Positions 6,279-6,539 of a DNA stretch of 6,539 nucleotides are shown here, piece after piece. Below the pieces are notes generated by a model. That model ran no database searches. It was not told the DNA's origin and saw only the letters and a program-made list of their open reading frames with translations. Source of the stretch: Nitratireductor sp. (GTDB taxonomy: Bacteria > Pseudomonadota > Alphaproteobacteria > Rhizobiales > Rhizobiaceae). The DNA lies in contig JAGRLQ010000022.1 of the NCBI GenBank assembly GCA_020441735.1, positions 1 to 6,539 of the forward strand, given 5' to 3'. Both the position numbers and the translations under genes were made by a program. Every line of letters starts with the position of its first letter. Position 1 is the stretch's first letter.

Positions 6279-6539
6279 GCCAGTATCTCGACTTGCTGAT
6301 GTTTGCCTCGCTGATGGGCGCGATCCTGCTGGGTTTCCCGGTGGCGTTTTCCATTGCAGGCGTCGCGGTGTTCTTCGCCTATCTCGGCTGGATGCTGGGC
6401 GTCATGGACATTTCCCTGCTGGGAGCGGTAGGGCCGAGGGTGTTCGGCCTGCTGAGCAATCAGGTGCTGATTGCCATTCCGCTGTTCGTGCTGATGGGCG
6501 CGGTGCTGGAAAAAAGCCGGATTGCCGAGGAACTGCTCG
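6275..6539 (+). CDS. TRAP transporter large membrane subunit (DctM type), N-terminal part
   Basis: This is the start of the large, channel-forming TRAP subunit (ion-transporter superfamily, normally about 425-460 residues and 11-13 membrane helices). Only the first 88 codons are in the window, and the frame is open at the right edge. ATG at 6275 overlaps the small-subunit stop (6276-6278); a GAGG at 6265-6268 lies six nt upstream. The visible protein begins MSQYLDLLMFASLMGAILLG, with a hydrophobic first helix and the family's LLGFPVAFSIAGVA pattern (18-31). It continues with GPRVFGLLSNQVLIAIPLF (53-71), VLMGAVLEKS (72-81) and RIAEELL (82-88), the characteristic DctM block in which IPLF-x-L-MG-x-LE is strongly conserved. 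It matches the mannitol/chloroaromatic-type large subunit style, consistent with the two preceding genes. Nothing about the rest of the gene can be said. Confidence 0.93.
   Translation, partial: MSQYLDLLMFASLMGAILLGFPVAFSIAGVAVFFAYLGWMLGVMDISLLGAVGPRVFGLLSNQVLIAIPLFVLMGAVLEKSRIAEELL

Overview
The window is a stretch of a bacterial chromosome or large replicon, coding almost end to end on the + strand. It is GC-rich by eye, and the genes are packed with 4-nt overlaps. The protein style, the tight hut operon and the Tat-dependent TRAP receptor suggest an alphaproteobacterium, most plausibly Hyphomicrobiales (Rhizobiaceae/Brucellaceae-like). That placement is inference; there is no rRNA or other phylogenetic marker here.

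Positions 1-4545 hold a histidine-utilisation (hut) operon in the order hutI (3' part only)-hutH-hutG-hutU. HutH deaminates histidine to urocanate, HutU hydrates urocanate to imidazolonepropionate, and HutI opens the ring to N-formiminoglutamate. HutG, of the N-formylglutamate deformylase type, releases glutamate and formate. This HutG type implies the five-step route, which also needs HutF (formiminoglutamate deiminase). HutF and a HutC-type regulator are not in the window and would be expected upstream of hutI or elsewhere. Each of the three junctions is an ATGA stop/start overlap with a Shine-Dalgarno inside the preceding gene.

Positions 4546-4621 are a 76-bp gap with no clear terminator or promoter. 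It contains a short tandem duplication spanning the hutU stop codon and a good ribosome binding site.

Positions 4622-6539 encode a TRAP transporter: a Tat-exported periplasmic receptor (DctP/TakP-like), a 64-bp gap with a strong hairpin, the small membrane subunit (DctQ type), and the first 88 codons of the large membrane subunit (DctM type), cut by the window end.

The transporter lies directly behind hutU on the same strand, so it may import a substrate related to the pathway, for example histidine, urocanate, another imidazole acid or a keto acid. This is a testable inference, not something the sequence proves. I see no RNA gene, insertion sequence, CRISPR array or phage signature, and no clearly new multi-gene system. 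The hut-TRAP linkage and the small structures in the two intergenic gaps are the points worth a second look.
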